Shown: positions 7,457-16,799 of the stretch, piece after piece
Layout: each line of letters opens with the position of its first letter
How positions within the stretch are numbered: position 1 is the stretch's first letter
NCBI GenBank assembly: GCA_030428885.1
Contig: JAUIEJ010000001.1
Coordinates: forward strand, 1 to 64,000
From: Gemmatimonadota bacterium
GTDB lineage: Bacteria; Gemmatimonadota; Gemmatimonadetes; Longimicrobiales; Gaopeijiaceae
Length of the DNA: 64,000 nt
Direction of reading: 5' to 3'
The notes under the pieces: model-generated
Seen by the model: only the letters and a program-made list of their open reading frames with translations
Told to the model about the DNA's origin: nothing
Database searches by the model: none
Position numbers and translations under genes: made by a program

Positions 7457-8886
7457 TCCTGCCCGTGGCCGGACGGCCCGGCGTCGGACCTCCGTCCGGG
7501 GGCGCCGACCTGGATCGGGACGAGCTCTTCGCGCGCATGGAGCGGCATACCACCACGCTCCCGCGCTACACCAGCTACCCCACCGTGCCCTTCTGGGACT
7601 CCGGGTTCGGCGAGGCCGACTACGTGGAGGCCCTGGACGAGGCCGGGACGACGCCCGAACGGCCCCTGTCGGTCTACGTCCACCTGCCGTTCTGCGGCAA
7701 GCGCTGCTACTACTGCGGCTGCAACGCGGTGGCGGGGCATCGCACCGAGACGGTGGACCGGTACCTGGAGCGGCTGTCGTGGGAGATCGAGGGCGTCGTA
7801 GACCGCATCGGCGCGCACCGATCGGTCACCCAGCTCCACTGGGGCGGCGGGACGCCGAACTTCCTCACCGACGAACAGACGGTGCGGCTCTTCGGGATGC
7901 TGGCCCGGGCGTTCCACCTCGAGGCCGACGCCGAGATCAGCATCGAGATGGACCCCCGGGTCGCCACGCCGTCCCAGCCGCCGTTGCTCAAGGCGCTGGG
8001 CTTCAACCGCCTCAGCATGGGCGTCCAGGACTTCGACGCCCGGGTGCAGGCGGCCATCGGCCGCATCCAACCCGAGTCCGACACGGTGTCGCTCCTGGAC
8101 GGGGCTCGGGCCGCCGGGTTCGAGAGCGTCAATTTCGACCTGGTGTACGGCCTGCCCTACCAGACCCCCGAGAGCTTCGGGCGCACGCTCCGGCGCGTGG
8201 TGGAGCTGGCCCCCGACCGGGTGGCCACCTTCAGCTACGCCCACCTGCCCCATCTGCGCCGGATCCAGCAGGCCGTGGACGCCACGGGGCTCCCCGAGCC
8301 CCGGGCCAAGCTCGAGCTGTTCCTCGACACCGTCGATGCCTTCGAGGCCGCCGGCTACCAGTGGATCGGCTTCGACCACTTCGCCCATCCCGACGACGAG
8401 TTGTCGGTGGCGGCCCGGGAGCGGCGGCTGCTGCGCAATTTCATGGGCTACACGACCCATGCCGCACCCGACCAGGTGGCCTTCGGCATGAGCGGAATCG
8501 GTTGCATCGCCGGGCGGTTCGTGCAGAACGACGCGGGTCTCAAGAGCTGGGAGGAGTCCCTCGAAGCCGGCCACTTCCCCGTGGTGCGGGGACATCGGCT
8601 GAGTGACGACGACCGCCTGCGGTCCCACGTGATCCAGCATCTGATGTGCAACCTCGAGCTCCCCGACGATCTCACGGTGGATTCGTTCGGCGGCACGCTC
8701 CAGGAGCTTCTCGGCCCCGACCTCCCGGGCCTCGAGCCCTACGTGGACGAGGGCTTCCTCCACCGCACGTCCCGGGGATGGGAGGTCACCACCACGGGCC
8801 GATTCTTCCTGCGCAACGTGGCGTCGACCTTCGATCCGTACCTGGTTCGGGCCGCCGAGCGACCCATGTTCTCCAGCACCGTATAG
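7453..8886 (+). CDS. hemN: Oxygen-independent coproporphyrinogen III oxidase (HemN)
   Basis: 477 residues, close to the 450-480 of true HemN. This radical SAM enzyme decarboxylates coproporphyrinogen III to protoporphyrinogen IX without O2. The N-terminal [11 protein letters not shown] motif is the HemN-specific tip. The cluster cysteines are C81, C85 and C88 followed by C90 ([10 protein letters not shown]), the HemN rather than HemW pattern. Further blocks are [39 protein letters not shown] and a C-terminal HemN domain with [13 protein letters not shown]. It starts inside the bchE stop (ATGA) and is followed 16 bases later by the protoporphyrinogen oxidase gene, so it feeds this tetrapyrrole operon. 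Confidence 0.95.
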   Translation: MILPVAGRPGVGPPSGGADLDRDELFARMERHTTTLPRYTSYPTVPFWDSGFGEADYVEALDEAGTTPERPLSVYVHLPFCGKRCYYCGCNAVAGHRTETVDRYLERLSWEIEGVVDRIGAHRSVTQLHWGGGTPNFLTDEQTVRLFGMLARAFHLEADAEISIEMDPRVATPSQPPLLKALGFNRLSMGVQDFDARVQAAIGRIQPESDTVSLLDGARAAGFESVNFDLVYGLPYQTPESFGRTLRRVVELAPDRVATFSYAHLPHLRRIQQAVDATGLPEPRAKLELFLDTVDAFEAAGYQWIGFDHFAHPDDELSVAARERRLLRNFMGYTTHAAPDQVAFGMSGIGCIAGRFVQNDAGLKSWEESLEAGHFPVVRGHRLSDDDRLRSHVIQHLMCNLELPDDLTVDSFGGTLQELLGPDLPGLEPYVDEGFLHRTSRGWEVTTTGRFFLRNVASTFDPYLVRAAERPMFSSTV

Positions 8887-8902
8887 GACTCCGGGAGGAC
8901 CC

Positions 8903-10339
8903 ATGTCGAGCCGCCGCGACGTCGTCGTCATCGGGGCCGGAATCGCCGGCCTGGCCTGCGCCCACCGCCTGCACCGGGAGGGGGTCGACGTCGAGGTGAT
9001 CGAGGGGGGCGACCGGGTGGGGGGATCGCTCCGGAGCGAGCGCATCGACGGCCACGTCGTGGACCTGGGTCCCCAGACCGTCATGAGCCGCGACCCCGAA
9101 CTCTTCGGGCAGCTCACCGAACTCGGACTCGACGACGCCCTGACCGTGGCGGGGAGCGGGGGCAAGAAGCGGTTCATCGTGGTCGACGGTCGACCTGTGG
9201 CGCTCCCCGGCGGTCCCGTGAGCCTGCTCACGACCCGGTCTCTCACCTGGCGCGGAAAGCTCCGACTCCTCAAGGAGCCCCTGGCCCCTCCGGGGCCGGG
9301 CGGCGACGAGAGTGCGGACGCCTTCGTGCGCCGGCGCCTGGGTCCCGAGGTGGCGGAGCGCATGCTCGACCCCTTCGTCAGCGGGGTGCATGCGGGCGAT
9401 CCCGACACCCTCTCCATGCGGGCTGCCTTTCCGTCCCTTCTCGAGGCGGAGCGGGCCCACGGGAGCCTGGCCCGGTGGGCCCTCGACCGCTTCCACGAAG
9501 GGATCCGCCAGAGGAAGCGCGCCAAGGCCGAAGGTCGACCGTCGCCGAAACGGGGGCGCACGCCGTCCAGGTTGTTCAGTTTCTCCGAGGGTCTGGAGAT
9601 GTGGCCCCGGGCCCTGGCCCGGGCCCTGGGGTCGGACCGGGTCCGCACCGGGACCCGGGCCACCATGATCCAGCCCGGAGCCCAGGGGGGATGGGTCGTG
9701 GGGGTGGGCAACGACGTGATCACCGCCGAGTCGGTGGTCCTGGCCGTGCCGGCGCCGGCGGCGGCGGAACTGGTCGACGGCATCTCCACCGGTGGCGCCC
9801 GGGTGCTCCGGGACGTGCCCTACAGCCCGGTGACCACGGTCCATCTCACCTACCCCCGGAACGCGGTGCCCCATCGCCTCGACGGATTCGGCATGCTGAT
9901 CCCGTCCAGGGAACGGCGTCCGGTGCTGGGCATTCTGTGGATCAGCTCGCTCTTCCCCGGGCGGGCGTCCAGCGACGTGGTCCAGACGACGTCGTTCGTG
10001 GGCGGCGCGCGGTTCCCCGAGCTGGCGGGTCTGCCCGAGTCGGAACTGGTGGACCTGGTCCACGGCGAACACGCCCGGATCCTGGGCGCCGCCGCCGAGC
10101 CCGGGCTCCGATACGTGGCGCGCTGGACCCACGCGATTCCCCGCATGGAGTTCGGCCACGTGGATCGGCTGGCCACCCTCGAGCGCATGGAGCGGCTCAA
10201 TCCGGGCATCCACCTGGCGGGAAGCTACGCGGGCAGCGGTCCTTCGGTGCCGGCGTGTTGGGCCCGGGGTCGCGGGGTGGCGGAGCGGATTCTCGAAACC
10301 CGCGCGGCGCCCACTACTCGGCGAGAAACGCCTCGATAG
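8903..10339 (+). CDS. hemY: Protoporphyrinogen oxidase, FAD-dependent HemY type
   Basis: 478 residues. It oxidises protoporphyrinogen IX to protoporphyrin IX, the last common step before the haem/chlorophyll branch. The FAD-binding dinucleotide fold opens with VVVIGAGIAGLACAHRL (GAGIAG at residues 11-16), then the acidic ribose-binding Glu and the GG doublet RVGGSLRSE. The C-terminus closes the flavin site with IHLAGSYAGSGPSVPACW. A ribosome binding site (GGGAGG) precedes the ATG by a few bases. HemY uses O2 whereas HemN and BchE do not, which points to microoxic operation. Its 3' end overlaps the convergent hydrolase gene by 26 bases. Confidence 0.9.
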   Translation: MSSRRDVVVIGAGIAGLACAHRLHREGVDVEVIEGGDRVGGSLRSERIDGHVVDLGPQTVMSRDPELFGQLTELGLDDALTVAGSGGKKRFIVVDGRPVALPGGPVSLLTTRSLTWRGKLRLLKEPLAPPGPGGDESADAFVRRRLGPEVAERMLDPFVSGVHAGDPDTLSMRAAFPSLLEAERAHGSLARWALDRFHEGIRQRKRAKAEGRPSPKRGRTPSRLFSFSEGLEMWPRALARALGSDRVRTGTRATMIQPGAQGGWVVGVGNDVITAESVVLAVPAPAAAELVDGISTGGARVLRDVPYSPVTTVHLTYPRNAVPHRLDGFGMLIPSRERRPVLGILWISSLFPGRASSDVVQTTSFVGGARFPELAGLPESELVDLVHGEHARILGAAAEPGLRYVARWTHAIPRMEFGHVDRLATLERMERLNPGIHLAGSYAGSGPSVPACWARGRGVAERILETRAAPTTRRETPR

Positions 10340-11174
10340 CTTCGGCGATCTCTCCCGGGGCGTCCTCCTGGATGAAGTGCTTCGCCTCGAGGCGGCACAC
10401 CGTCACGTCGTCGAAGACGGCGCGAAACCGGTCCATGGTGGAGGGGGGAAAGAGGGGGTCCCGGGTGCCCCAGGTCAGGAGCAGGGGGACGTCGGAGAGG
10501 TGGGCGGCCACGTCGTCTTCCAGATCCGAGAACCACGCCCGGGCGGCGGTGACCTGCCGGGGGAACTCGGCCACGCCCTCCCGTCCCAGCGCTTCCGACT
10601 GGGCTCCCCGATACTGGGCCAGGACCTCGGGAGCCAGGGGGTGGAGCACGCCCAGGGGCATGAGCCGGTCCACGAAGAGGTTGTGGCTCCGGAGCAGCGA
10701 CTGGGCCGGGGCGCTGCCCATGACGTATCCGAAGGCGTTCATGGCCCGGCCCCGTGCCGGCCAGAACCAGGTGTTGCCCATGACCAGCGCCCGGATCCGA
10801 GGCCGCTCGTCCACGGCGACCCGCAGGCCGATGGGGCCGCCCCAGTCCTGCCCCATGACCGTGAGGCCCTGGAGGTCGAGATGCCGGATCAGGTCGCCCA
10901 CGACCCCCGCGTGCTCGCCGGGGGTGTAGCCGTAGTTCGACGGCCGTGCCGACAGCCCGAACCCGGGCAGGTCCGGGGCGATGCAGCGGAACCGCTTCCT
11001 GAGGCGAATGACGATGCCCCGGTAGAGGAAGCTCCAGGTGGGGTTGCCGTGGAGAAAGAGGATCGGCGGCCCCTCCCCTTCGTCCAGGTAGTGGATCGAT
11101 CCGGTGTCGTGGTCGAACCAGTGGCGCTCGAAGGGATAGAGCGAGGCGTCGGGCACGAAGGGGTCTTCGAACAC
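10314..11174 (-). CDS. Alpha/beta hydrolase, haloalkane dehalogenase-like
   Basis: 286 residues from the GTG at 11174, five bases after the cupin stop; an ATG at 11270 would add 32 residues that look out of frame with the family. The oxyanion/halide segment FLHGNPTWSFLYRG, nucleophile elbow GQDWGGP (Asp nucleophile followed by Trp), acid region WGTRDPLFPP and catalytic His in AKHFIQEDAPG are those of haloalkane dehalogenases. Asn and Trp of these motifs are the usual halide ligands. The physiological substrate cannot be inferred; many members act on other esters or epoxides. It is the last gene of a run with a cupin protein and an aconitase-family enzyme. Confidence 0.85.
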   Translation of the reverse strand: MFEDPFVPDASLYPFERHWFDHDTGSIHYLDEGEGPPILFLHGNPTWSFLYRGIVIRLRKRFRCIAPDLPGFGLSARPSNYGYTPGEHAGVVGDLIRHLDLQGLTVMGQDWGGPIGLRVAVDERPRIRALVMGNTWFWPARGRAMNAFGYVMGSAPAQSLLRSHNLFVDRLMPLGVLHPLAPEVLAQYRGAQSEALGREGVAEFPRQVTAARAWFSDLEDDVAAHLSDVPLLLTWGTRDPLFPPSTMDRFRAVFDDVTVCRLEAKHFIQEDAPGEIAEAIEAFLAE

Positions 11175-11179
11175 CGCCG

Positions 11180-11557
11180 CTACAGCCGGGGCAGGTCGCG
11201 CACGGTGCGTGCCGACGCGGCGTCGCCGGTATTCAGGGTGCCCGCCGGCTCGAAGAGGACGATGTGGCACTCGGCGTCGGCCACGGGGCGGTGTCGCACG
11301 CCCCGGGGCACCACGCAGAAATCGCCCTCGCCCATCTCCCGCACGCCGTCTTCGAATTCCAGGCGCATGCGCCCCTTCACCACGTAGAAGGCTTCGTCCT
11401 CGTGGGCGTGGGCGTGCCAGTCGAAGGCCCCCTCGATGCGGGCGAGTTTGACGTGCTGCCCGTTGAGTTCGGCGGCCAGATGGGGCCGCCAGTGCCCGTC
11501 GACCCGGGCGAACGCGTCCGGCAGGTTCAGCACCCGGGGCGGGGACACGGAGTTCAC
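11180..11557 (-). CDS. Single-domain cupin protein
   Basis: 125 residues. A conserved cupin_2 barrel is evident: the first metal-binding motif GAFDWHAHAHEDEAFYVVKG contains the two His and the Glu, and the second, GDFCVVPRGVRHRPVA, the last His. Such small cupins bind Fe or Mn and act as isomerases, dioxygenases or sensors; nothing here fixes the reaction. The GTG start at 11557 overlaps the stop of the aconitase gene in GTGA, indicating coupled translation. Confidence 0.85.
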   Translation of the reverse strand: MNSVSPPRVLNLPDAFARVDGHWRPHLAAELNGQHVKLARIEGAFDWHAHAHEDEAFYVVKGRMRLEFEDGVREMGEGDFCVVPRGVRHRPVADAECHIVLFEPAGTLNTGDAASARTVRDLPRL

Positions 11558-13641
11558 ACCGTGGCCAGTCGACGCGACGCCACGGGTTCCAGGGGGCGGC
11601 CCGGCTCCCACGAGGTCACGTACCCCGCCACGGCGCTGGCCGCCACCGAGTAGGGCGACACCAGGTAGAGCTGTCCCGGGCCCGAGCGGCCGGGGAAGTT
11701 CCGGTTCTGGGAGCTGACGCTCACCTGGTCGGCGTCCCGGGTCACTCCCGGGCCGGCGTTGATGCAGGCCCCACAGCCCGGTTCGATGAAGGTGGCGCCC
11801 ATGCGCTCGAAGAGCTCCAGGTAGCCTTGCGCCCGGCAGTACTCCCGGACCTCGATGGAGCCGCACTGGATGAAACACTCCACGTCGGGGTGGACCTTGA
11901 GTCCCTGGGCATGGGCATCCCGGAAGACCCGGGCGTACATGTCCATGTCCTCCTTCTTGCCCGCCGTGCACGATCCGGCGTAGGCGATCTCGATCCGGAC
12001 GGGGGACTCTTCCAGTTCCCGCACCAGCACGCCGTTGCCCGGATCCCCGGGAAGGGCGGCCATGGGCTCCACCGACGAGGCGTCGATCTCGATGACCTTC
12101 ACGTAGTCGGCTCCGGGGTCGGACTGCATGCCCGCCACCAGGGCCTCGGCCCGGCTCCGGTCCATGCCCCGTTCGTCCACCAGGTAGTCCACGGTCTTCT
12201 CGTCGGCGGCGACGATCCCCGTGAAGGCGCCCACCTCGGCGGCCATGTTGGTCATGGTGGCGCGCTCGTCCACCGAGAGCGCTTCCACGGCGGGCCCGGC
12301 GTACTCGATGATCTGGCCGATGGCGTGGCCGTCCCGGATGTAGGGGTGCCGGAGGATCTCCAGCATGTAGTCCTTGGCCGTGACGTTGTCCCGGGGGGTG
12401 CCCGAGATCACCACCTTGAAGCTCTTCGGCACCCGGGCCCGGACGTCCCGGGTGATCCACGAGTTGAAGATGGCCGTGGTACCCACCCCGAAGGCCACGC
12501 ACCCGATGGCGCCGGCGTGGGGCGTGTGGGAGTCCGACCCGATGATGAGCATCCCGGGCTCGGCATACTCCTCCAGGATCTTGGAGTGGCAGATGGCCTC
12601 CGACCCCATGACGTGGCCCTTCTGTTCGCCGTAGAGGGTGATGCCCTGGCGCTCGGCGAACTCCCGCTGCTTGACCTCGAGCTGGTTGGCCACGTCCAGC
12701 AGCCCCTGCTCGATGCGCTCCTGGCTCATGGCCTTGTGCAGGAACGTGAGGTGGTCCCGGAAGAAGAGCACCGAGTCCGGGTCCGACACCCGACCGTCGG
12801 ACCCCACCTTCTGCTCGAAGAAGATGGCGCTCATGGGCGTGACGTACTCGTGGCTGAAGCGCACGTCGGTGCGGAAGAACCCGGCCTCCCCGGGTTCCAC
12901 CCACCCCACGCCCACGGCGTCGGTGGCGGCGTCCACCACCCAGTGACGGGCGAAGATCTTCTCGGCCACGGTCATGGGGCGGTCGCCGGCCTCGGGCGCC
13001 GCCGACGCCGGGGCCGGCAGGGTCACCTTGCCCTGGAGACGGGCCACGTTGAACTCGAAGAGACCGCCGTACTCGATGATCTGACGGGTGATCTCGTCCT
13101 TCCCGTCGGTGAACACCGAGAGGGGAATGTCCTCGCCGCTCCGGATCCGCTCGATCACGCCGAAGTCGGTGGTGGTGAGCATGCCCAGGTTCTGGCAGTT
13201 CTCGTTGTAGATCCGCTCGATGCTCTCGCCCACCACCACCTGGATTCCCGCCATGAGCTCGGCGTAGGGCGACTGCTCCCGGCTGCTCCCCTTGCCCCGG
13301 CGCTTGCCCGCCACGGAGCAGACGAAGCCGCCGTTCTTCACCGACCCCCGGGTCACGGGGGACTCGGCCTCGCCCGTGTCCGGGTTCCGGGCCCGGAGTC
13401 CCAGGTAGGGAAACTCGCCCAGGGTCTCGTCGAAGAAGTAGCAGATGTAGGCCGGGGTGATCTCGTCGGTGGAGATCTGATCCCTCAGCCGCGTCCGCAA
13501 CGCATCGGTGAGTTCGAGATCACGACCCTCGTCGAGCTGGGCCCGCATGAGCTCGGCGTCGTCCACGAGGAAGAGGATGCGCCCGTCGAAGCGGAGCGTA
13601 TCGGGGCGTTTCGCGACGGGGCGCCGGGTCAGGTCGTCCAT
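11554..13641 (-). CDS. Aconitase-superfamily hydro-lyase with N-terminal swivel domain
   Basis: 695 residues from the ATG at 13641; 23 further upstream residues look non-homologous. The swivel domain comes first (about 1-200: STDEITPAYICYFFDETLG, then GSVKNGGFVCSVAGKRRGKGSSREQSPY). The [4Fe-4S] catalytic domains follow (GSDSHTPHAGAIGCVAFGVG), with cluster cysteines in GSCTAGKK and GCGACINAGPG. Swivel-before-catalytic order is that of aconitase B, but the AcnB HEAT-like N-terminus is missing. The substrate may be citrate/aconitate, isopropylmalate-like or another 2-hydroxyacid. The cupin and hydrolase genes follow in tight coupling. The divergent neighbour leaves a 182-base shared promoter region. 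Confidence 0.85.
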   Translation of the reverse strand: MDDLTRRPVAKRPDTLRFDGRILFLVDDAELMRAQLDEGRDLELTDALRTRLRDQISTDEITPAYICYFFDETLGEFPYLGLRARNPDTGEAESPVTRGSVKNGGFVCSVAGKRRGKGSSREQSPYAELMAGIQVVVGESIERIYNENCQNLGMLTTTDFGVIERIRSGEDIPLSVFTDGKDEITRQIIEYGGLFEFNVARLQGKVTLPAPASAAPEAGDRPMTVAEKIFARHWVVDAATDAVGVGWVEPGEAGFFRTDVRFSHEYVTPMSAIFFEQKVGSDGRVSDPDSVLFFRDHLTFLHKAMSQERIEQGLLDVANQLEVKQREFAERQGITLYGEQKGHVMGSEAICHSKILEEYAEPGMLIIGSDSHTPHAGAIGCVAFGVGTTAIFNSWITRDVRARVPKSFKVVISGTPRDNVTAKDYMLEILRHPYIRDGHAIGQIIEYAGPAVEALSVDERATMTNMAAEVGAFTGIVAADEKTVDYLVDERGMDRSRAEALVAGMQSDPGADYVKVIEIDASSVEPMAALPGDPGNGVLVRELEESPVRIEIAYAGSCTAGKKEDMDMYARVFRDAHAQGLKVHPDVECFIQCGSIEVREYCRAQGYLELFERMGATFIEPGCGACINAGPGVTRDADQVSVSSQNRNFPGRSGPGQLYLVSPYSVAASAVAGYVTSWEPGRPLEPVASRRLATV

Positions 13642-13823
13642 GGGCAGGGCGGGTGCGACGGGAACGAAGGGGGGATCCGAAAGATGCGAGATCGGCGCCG
13701 GGCGGCACAAGGAAGCGGCCCCGCGGCCCGGACGGGCAACCCGGAGGCGCGGGGGCCGCGTCCCACGTCGGCGAAGGGGCGTCGGAGGGGCCGACGCCTC
13801 GACTCGAATCGAAGGAGGCGACC

Positions 13824-15101
13824 GTGGGCGTTCATCGGCGGGTGGCGGGGGCGGGATGGATCATGCTTCTGGTGGCGGCGGTCCCGGTCGGGGGTCAGGA
13901 GCTTCCGGCTCGGGATCGGGTGCTGGAGCCCGAGATCGACGACCTGTACACGGTGGGGTCGTTCGACGGCGAGCTCTGGGAGACCTTCGGCACCGTGACC
14001 CAGGTGGCCTTCGACGGCGCGGGCAACCTGTACGTCCTGGATCGCGACAACCACCGGGTCGTGGTGGTGGACCCGGCGGGCCGGTTTCTCCGGGAATTCG
14101 GCCAGGAAGGGGAGGGACCCGGCGAGTGGCGGTCCCCCGGCTCCATGGCCGTCCTGAGCGACGGCCGCGTCGTCCTCGCCGATGCGGGTCACCGGGCCTA
14201 CCAGATCTACGGGCCCGACGGCGCCTACGAGCGCTCCGTGCCGTTCGAGCAGACCGGGGGCGTGGTGATCATGGGACGGCTCTGGCCCGCCCCCGACGAT
14301 GCGTCCCTGCTCACGGCCATGGCGGGCACGGTGCGCATCTCCATCTCGGCGGGAACCGGGGCCGACATGCCCCAGGGGCGGCCGATCCGGCGCATCGACC
14401 TCGCCGACGGCTCCACAGAACTGATCTACGATGCCTGGCGGCCGCCGGCCGAGGAGGGGGCGACCCCCCGGATCCGGACCGAGGGCGGCGCCATCTCGTT
14501 TTCGGCCCTGGGTTCGGGCCCTCGGATCTTCGAGCCCGCCCTCCTCGTGGGGGTCCTCCCCGACGGTGGCGTGGCCGTGGTGGACTCCAGCACCTACATC
14601 GTGAAGATCGTGGGGCCCGACGGGCGGGTACGTCGTCGGGTGACCCGGCCCTCCATGCGTCCCGTCGAGGTGACGCCGCGGATCGAGGAACGGGAGCGTC
14701 AGCGTCGCATCGAAGAGGTCGAGACGGGGGAGGGACCCCAGATGCGCATGGTGCTGCGGGGCGCCGGTGGGCAGGACATGTCGCCGTCGGCGGAGCAGAT
14801 GCGCCAGATGCAGGTCGATCGGATCCGGGAGCAGGGCTTCTATCCCGAGATTCCCGCCATCGCCGCCCTCGGGGCCGCCCCCACGGGCACCCTGTGGATT
14901 CGCCGGGATTCGGACGAGCGGCCGGTGCCCGGACCGGTGGACCTGGTGGGAGCCGACGGCGCCTACCTGGGGACGCTGGCGTCCGGTACGCTTCCGATCC
15001 CCGCGGCGTTCGGGCCCGACGGGTTGGTGGCGTTCATCGCCCGGGACGAATACGACGTTCCCTCGGTCCGGGTGTCCCGATTGCCCGAAGCGATCCGCTG
15101 A
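13824..15101 (+). CDS. Secreted six-bladed beta-propeller (NHL/6-bladed) protein
   Basis: 425 residues from a GTG preceded by GAAGGAGG at a good distance. A signal peptide (VAGAGWIMLLVAAVPVGGQ) is followed by NHL-type blades, for example FGTVTQVAFDGAGNLYVLDRDNHRVVVVD and SMAVLSDGRVVLADAGHRAYQIY. The second half has further propeller strands interrupted by a charged helical segment (about residues 280-335, rich in Arg, Glu and Met). Such 6-bladed propeller proteins are abundant in this phylum and of unknown function, presumably periplasmic binding scaffolds. It ends just before a strong hairpin terminator. Confidence 0.8.
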   Translation: MGVHRRVAGAGWIMLLVAAVPVGGQELPARDRVLEPEIDDLYTVGSFDGELWETFGTVTQVAFDGAGNLYVLDRDNHRVVVVDPAGRFLREFGQEGEGPGEWRSPGSMAVLSDGRVVLADAGHRAYQIYGPDGAYERSVPFEQTGGVVIMGRLWPAPDDASLLTAMAGTVRISISAGTGADMPQGRPIRRIDLADGSTELIYDAWRPPAEEGATPRIRTEGGAISFSALGSGPRIFEPALLVGVLPDGGVAVVDSSTYIVKIVGPDGRVRRRVTRPSMRPVEVTPRIEERERQRRIEEVETGEGPQMRMVLRGAGGQDMSPSAEQMRQMQVDRIREQGFYPEIPAIAALGAAPTGTLWIRRDSDERPVPGPVDLVGADGAYLGTLASGTLPIPAAFGPDGLVAFIARDEYDVPSVRVSRLPEAIR

Positions 15102-15109
15102 GGCTCTCG

Positions 15110-15142
15110 CACGGCCCCCGGACGGGAGTTCCGGGGGCCGTG
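15110..15142 (+). terminator. Terminator after the beta-propeller gene
   Basis: A perfect 12-bp stem CACGGCCCCCGG/CCGGGGGCCGTG with a 9-base loop begins 8 bases after the stop codon. No T-tract follows. Confidence 0.7.
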
Positions 15143-15286
15143 TCACACCTGCGGGGACTTCCACGTACTCCTGGGGCGACGACGCGGGGTCCGGACCGGT
15201 GCGTTCCTTGACGGCGGGTGCCCCGCGCCCCCAATTCCTCCGTTCTCGTTCCGACGTAGTGCCGGAGTCCATGGTAAGGAGATCAC

Positions 15287-16669
15287 GTGGCTGATCCCAT
15301 CGACATCGAAGTCCAGAAGCACGGCGCCGACTCCATTCAGAGGGAGCTCTTCGGCACACGGCTGGGGTTCATCCTGGCGGCGGTGGGAAGCGCCGTCGGG
15401 TTGGGCAACATGTGGCGCTTTCCCTATCGGGTGGCCGAGGGCGGAGGTGCGGCGTTCGTCACCCTCTACGTCCTCCTCACCCTGATGCTCGGCATCCCCC
15501 TGATGCTGTGCGAATTTTCGGTGGGACGGCGCACCCGACTGTCGCCCATCGGCGCCATGCGGCGGGAGGGGGGCGGCGCCTGGCCCCTGGTGGGATTCCT
15601 GGGCGTGCTCACGGGCTTCCTGATCCTGTCGTACTACTCGGTGATCGCCGGGTGGGTGGTGCGGTACGGCATCGAGGGCATTCTCCAGGGCTTCGCCGCC
15701 GATCCCGGCGCCCACTTCAACGAGATCACCACGGGCTTCGCCCCGATTCTCTACCACATCGCCTTCATGGTGGTGACCATCACCATCGTGAGCGTGGGGG
15801 TGGAGAAGGGCATCGAGAAGGCCTCGCTGATCCTCATGCCGGTGCTGTTCACCATCGTCATCGGGCTGGCGGTGTGGGCGGCCACCCTGGTGGGCTCGGG
15901 AGAGGGGTACGCCTTCTACCTGGCACCATCGTTCGAGGAACTCCTCAATCCCACGACCCTGGCCGAGGCCGGGGGACAGGCGTTCTTCTCGTTGAGTCTG
16001 GGCATGGGCGCCATGCTCACCTTCGCGTCGTACCTCTCGCGGCATGAAAACCTGAACCGCGAAGCCACCACCATCGCCTTCTCCGACTTCGGCGTCGCCT
16101 TCACGGCGGGGCTCGTGGTCTTCCCGGTCATCGCGGCCCTGGGGCTCCAGAGCCAGGTGAGTGCCAGCACGGTGGGCGCCCTCTTCATCGCCCTCCCCGG
16201 GGCCTTCGTGGAGATGGGCACCGTGGGCCGGGTCGTGGGCATCGCCTTCTTCTTCGCCCTCACGGTGGGGGCGGTGACGTCGGCCGTGTCGCTGCTGGAG
16301 GTGGTGACGGCGTCCATGATCGACGAGTTCAAGATCACCCGCCGGCCCGCGGCCATCGGCGCCGGGGTGCTGATCCTGCTGGTGGGCCTCATCCCGGCGA
16401 CGTCTCTCGACGCCCTGGGCGTCATCGACTCCATCACCGAGTGGTTCCTCGCCGTGGGTGCGCTCTGCATGACGTTGTTCGTCGGATGGCGCATGCGGGA
16501 CCCGGTCTCGGAGATGCTCGACGGCGGGTCGGGATTCTTCGCCGCCGTGGTGCCCACCATGATGATCTTCGTGAAGTTCGTCATGCCGCCCATCATCGCC
16601 TTCGTGGTGTTCTGGTCGGGGCGCAACGCGTTCAACACGCTCCTCACCACCTTCGGCGGCGGCGGCTGA
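15287..16669 (+). CDS. Sodium-dependent neurotransmitter:sodium symporter (NSS/SNF) family transporter
   Basis: 460 residues, the size of prokaryotic LeuT-like carriers. The first membrane segment has the family hallmark AAVGSAVGLGNMWRFPY, which lines the Na+ and substrate sites. A further ten or so hydrophobic segments follow, including the NSS feature FFSLSLGMGAMLTFASYL in helix 6-7. These carriers import amino acids or related amines with Na+. The start is a GTG preceded by AAGGAG. The gene is flanked by terminators on both sides and appears to be its own transcription unit. The substrate cannot be told from sequence by eye. Confidence 0.92.
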   Translation: MADPIDIEVQKHGADSIQRELFGTRLGFILAAVGSAVGLGNMWRFPYRVAEGGGAAFVTLYVLLTLMLGIPLMLCEFSVGRRTRLSPIGAMRREGGGAWPLVGFLGVLTGFLILSYYSVIAGWVVRYGIEGILQGFAADPGAHFNEITTGFAPILYHIAFMVVTITIVSVGVEKGIEKASLILMPVLFTIVIGLAVWAATLVGSGEGYAFYLAPSFEELLNPTTLAEAGGQAFFSLSLGMGAMLTFASYLSRHENLNREATTIAFSDFGVAFTAGLVVFPVIAALGLQSQVSASTVGALFIALPGAFVEMGTVGRVVGIAFFFALTVGAVTSAVSLLEVVTASMIDEFKITRRPAAIGAGVLILLVGLIPATSLDALGVIDSITEWFLAVGALCMTLFVGWRMRDPVSEMLDGGSGFFAAVVPTMMIFVKFVMPPIIAFVVFWSGRNAFNTLLTTFGGGG

Positions 16670-16702
16670 GTTCCGCCCCGCCGGCGCACGGGGTCCCGGG
16701 AG

Positions 16703-16740
16703 GGGCCGGCTCTCCCCCGGGGGGCCGGCCCTTCGTCGTT
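16703..16740 (+). terminator. Putative terminator after the NSS transporter gene
   Basis: GGGCCGGC (16703-16710) pairs with GCCGGCCC (16724-16731) around a 13-base loop, followed by a T-rich stretch (TTCGTCGTTTT). Confidence 0.55.
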
Positions 16741-16799
16741 TTCGAGCCGGCCGAGCCGTGGGGGCACTCGGCCCGGGGGTTCGGGGGTATGGTGCCTTC

